From Pseudobutyrivibrio sp. UBA1225 (GTDB taxonomy: Bacteria; Bacillota; Clostridia; Lachnospirales; Lachnospiraceae), in the NCBI GenBank assembly GCA_002309345.1, contig DBWZ01000069.1:251-7706 (forward strand): DNA of 7,456 bases. The letters are read 5' to 3'. Below the pieces are notes generated by a model, which saw only the letters and a list, made by a program, of their open reading frames with translations, did no database searches and was not told the origin of the DNA. Positions 5,641 to 7,456 of this stretch are shown here, piece by piece (positions within the stretch are counted from its first letter, which is position 1; the number at the start of each line of letters is the position of its first letter). The position numbers and the translations under genes are program-made.

Positions 5641-6982
5641 CTAACACAACAGTTTTATTTTCTTTTGAAAGCTCTACAAGCTTGTTATCAAACTTGTTAG
5701 CCGAAAACAAGAAAATTGTATTGGCATTGATGCGAGCCTGCTTCATAGATTCAAGAAGCTCCTCGTATCTTTCGTAGCCCATAGACTTATCCGTCCAGTT
5801 ACAAATACCGACTACGTTTTCGCGATTAGAGCTTTGACCGATAACATCGATTGTGCCCTCTTTACCAACCCAAGTACCAATCTTGGTAAGCTTGATATTA
5901 AGCTGTCCCACCATGTTGAGCAGATGTAGATACTCTCTACATACATTAACAAAGTAATGCTGCAAGTACTCATCCAATGATGGCGCAATATATAAATCGT
6001 AAAACTCCTCTGGCTTTTTAGAAACCAGCTCTGACAAATGAGGATAGATAAATGTGAACCAGAAATTGATGTATGGATCAGATATCCTATAAACACCCTT
6101 TTTAGTGTTATCCCATCCGCCTGTCTCAAAGGATACGACCTTGTCTACAACGTCAAATGCTGCCAGGTTTTTCATATAAACTGAAATCTTGGCTCTAGAA
6201 TAACCTGTGTCCTCAAACAAATCGTTGAGCTTTTCATTGCCCGAAGCAATTGAACCGAGAATAGTATTATAGCAAGATAACTCACGGAGCTCTGTCGAAA
6301 TATATCCCTCAGCCTCTTTGTACAGGAATCCCACTGGATTGAGGATGTTTTCACAAACATTGACCTTGATTGACTTTTTGCCATCCCATCTATCAAGATA
6401 CTCCGCAACACCGCCAATAATTCCGTAGGTGCTGACACACTGAGCAACTGAATACTCCGGGAATGCTCTAACAATGTCAAGGAATGTGTGATTCTCCAAC
6501 TTCATGCGCTCGTCTACAACAGACTTGTCTGTGCCCGCAAGCTCGTCGAAAGTACCCTCGCCCCAAACTATTGAAGTACTAGCAAGGATTATCATGACCT
6601 TGCCAGGATATAGCTTTTGCTTTTTAAGTGAAACAAGACTAGCAAACAAATCGTTAGTCTTTTTAATTGAATAGCCTGCATCGTCGATAACAACTACAAG
6701 CTTGGAACCATCTTTAGAGCGGAAGCTCTTAAAGCATTCGTCAAATGAAGAACATGGAGTTGATTTGCCATATTCATCACATATCTGCTGGCTCATGTAC
6801 TGAAGCTGCTTTGCATCAGAACACTGGCGACTTCTATAGTAGAAAAAAGACTTACCCTTTGTGAAAGCCTTTATAAGGTTTTCTTTACCGCAGCCGAGTC
6901 TGCCATACATAAGAACAAAGTTGTTTTCATTGCTTTGATAGATTGCCTCAAGTCTCTTTAGCTCGTTAGTTCTTGTAACCAT
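5621..6982 (-). CDS. Archaeal-type ATPase (ATPase_2 plus DUF234-like nuclease fold), degenerate motifs
   Basis: The 453-residue protein has the architecture of the archaeal ATPase group. A P-loop domain comes first: VLMYGRLGCGKENLI (23-37), with Lys33 kept but Glu34 where Ser/Thr is usual, and VVVIDD (96-101) as Walker B with Asp101 in place of the usual Glu. The family signature GIIGGVAEYL (187-196) follows. Next is a winged-helix-like region, GYSRAKISVYMKNL (260-273), then YRISDPYINFWFTFIYP (298-314). The C-terminal part matches DUF234, a PD-(D/E)XK-like fold; Asp379 is kept (GTIDVIG), but the usual GECKW is GICNW (393-397), losing the acidic and lysine catalytic residues. A nuclease function is therefore doubtful, and ATP hydrolysis may be altered. 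GGGAG at 6990-6994 supports the ATG with 7-nt spacing. Its biological role is unknown; relatives are often single genes scattered in genomes. Proximity to topB suggests, but does not show, a DNA-related role. Confidence 0.8.
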   Translation of the reverse strand: MVTRTNELKRLEAIYQSNENNFVLMYGRLGCGKENLIKAFTKGKSFFYYRSRQCSDAKQLQYMSQQICDEYGKSTPCSSFDECFKSFRSKDGSKLVVVIDDAGYSIKKTNDLFASLVSLKKQKLYPGKVMIILASTSIVWGEGTFDELAGTDKSVVDERMKLENHTFLDIVRAFPEYSVAQCVSTYGIIGGVAEYLDRWDGKKSIKVNVCENILNPVGFLYKEAEGYISTELRELSCYNTILGSIASGNEKLNDLFEDTGYSRAKISVYMKNLAAFDVVDKVVSFETGGWDNTKKGVYRISDPYINFWFTFIYPHLSELVSKKPEEFYDLYIAPSLDEYLQHYFVNVCREYLHLLNMVGQLNIKLTKIGTWVGKEGTIDVIGQSSNRENVVGICNWTDKSMGYERYEELLESMKQARINANTIFLFSANKFDNKLVELSKENKTVVLVDMTEL

Positions 6983-7025
6983 TTCATATCTCCCAATCAG
7001 TAATGCTTAACTAAATAGTTCGCGT

Positions 7026-7053
7026 ATTATAATACCATACTTCACTTTAGCAG
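7026..7053 (-). promoter_or_regulatory. Candidate proximal promoter of the ATPase gene
   Basis: A perfect minus-strand TATAAT lies at 7026-7031. The best -35 is a weak CTGCTA (7048-7053, 3/6) with a 16-nt spacer. The start would fall near 7019, leaving a leader of about 36 nt before the ATG, with GGGAG in place. Confidence 0.5.
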
Positions 7054-7120
7054 ACTACCATAAAAAAGAGTTTTATTTTAATTTAATTTATGACATTTAG
7101 ACATCGAAAACCCTTGATTT

Positions 7121-7149
7121 TTGCCGTAATTTCGGGATAGTCCTTTAAT
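7121..7149 (+). promoter_or_regulatory. Weak candidate rightward promoter
   Basis: TTGCCG (7121-7126, 4/6) and TTTAAT (7144-7149, 5/6) are 17 nt apart on the plus strand, pointing away from the ATPase gene. It could serve a rightward gene beyond the edge; AGGA occurs in the last four bases of the window, but no start codon is visible. Chance match is possible. Confidence 0.25.
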
Positions 7150-7173
7150 CCAATACTGCCCTATTAAGAAACA

Positions 7174-7202
7174 ACTTTATCAGAAAGTATATTTTTTCTC
7201 AA
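7174..7202 (-). promoter_or_regulatory. Candidate distal leftward promoter with extended -10
   Basis: On the minus strand TTGAGA (7197-7202, 5/6) and TAAAGT (7174-7179, 4/6) are 17 nt apart, and TGA directly precedes the -10 as in an extended -10 (TGn). Very AT-rich DNA at about 7213-7245 could act as an UP element. It would start near 7167, giving either a 184-nt leader for the ATPase gene or an independent short transcript. Confidence 0.5.
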
Positions 7203-7456
7203 CCCCAAAACGTGAATATTAATAAATTATTTATAAATTTTTATACACCCCTCTGCCTACCATTTACGTCATATCCAACCTTCGGGTGTGCGTTCAACTA
7301 TTTACAATTCTATCGGAAAAGAATGTCCCTGACGGACAAGAAATATATTTAGATAAATAGCTCCACAAACTAGCTTAGTAGCAATTGCAGCGCATTGGAG
7401 CGCGCTTAGCGAAATAAAAAGTAATTTTTAACATATATAGTCATCAGCCGCCAGGA

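Larger units (their letters stand above)
6983..7456. other. Non-coding region upstream of the ATPase gene
   Basis: No open frame with a plausible start and ribosome binding site is found on either strand. Besides the candidate promoters it holds several short inverted repeats: TGTCC/GGACA at about 7324-7338, AGCGC/GCGCT around 7389-7406, and the palindrome GCAATTGC at 7381-7388. I recognise no tRNA, riboswitch or known small RNA. The rightmost bases could include the end of a leftward gene (short open frames on the minus strand close near 7408-7445) or the leader of a rightward one; the window ends before this can be decided. Confidence 0.6.

Noticed and set aside
7078..7176. A 32-codon open frame on the minus strand before the ATPase gene
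   Set aside because: It has no usual start codon except one ATG that leaves eight residues, and no ribosome binding site; it is more likely leader sequence.
7260..7350. Riboswitch or tRNA in the right-hand non-coding region, suggested by a TTCG tetraloop and short GC stems
   Set aside because: The stems are only 3-5 bp and no known aptamer core, cloverleaf or CCA end could be assembled.
1..7456. Mobile element, prophage, CRISPR array or defence island
   Set aside because: No transposase, integrase, terminal repeats, target duplications or spaced direct repeats were found. TopB and archaeal-type ATPases can occur on mobile elements, but nothing else here supports that.

Overview
The window looks like a chromosomal stretch of a low-GC Firmicute, most likely a Lachnospiraceae member of the Butyrivibrio/Pseudobutyrivibrio/Roseburia type; the genus cannot be fixed from sequence alone. 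The basis is AT-rich intergenic DNA, AAAGGAG-type ribosome binding sites, a GGGtGRT-family gene next to a NifU-like scaffold gene, and a TopB with the DxGxE Toprim motif as in Bacillus TopB. All five recognisable genes lie on the minus strand, so transcription runs from right to left. There is no RNA gene, transposase, integrase, CRISPR array or prophage gene.

In transcription order the layout is as follows. (1) About 470 nt of AT-rich non-coding DNA at 6983-7456 carries two candidate leftward promoters. (2) At 6982-5621 is an archaeal-type ATPase with a C-terminal nuclease-like domain; Walker A, Walker B and the nuclease site all deviate from consensus. (3) At 5640-5549 a near-consensus promoter sits in the 3' end of the ATPase gene, followed by a perfect 15-bp inverted repeat and the ribosome binding site of a TTG-initiated gene. 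(4) At 5548-2039 is a 1169-residue type IA topoisomerase of the TopB/topoisomerase III group. It has a complete core, an acidic insertion, and five tandem zinc-ribbon-like C-terminal repeats. (5) At 1997-1329 is a stand-alone left-handed beta-helix protein resembling the acetyltransferase half of GlmU. (6) At 1328-1097 is a spacer packed with five inverted repeats. (7) At 1096-404 and 383-1 are a NifU-like protein and the N-terminal 127 residues of a GGGtGRT-family protein, 20 nt apart and probably one operon that continues off the left edge.

There are probably two or three transcription units: the ATPase; topB plus the beta-helix gene, either by read-through from the ATPase or from its own embedded promoter; and the NifU-like/GGGtGRT pair behind its own dyad-rich regulatory region. 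No single pathway links the topoisomerase, the ATPase and the acyltransferase-like protein, and their adjacency may be incidental. The most interesting parts are the function-unknown Fe-S-type pair with its regulatory dyads, the topB promoter whose predicted start lies inside a perfect hairpin, and the degenerate ATPase.
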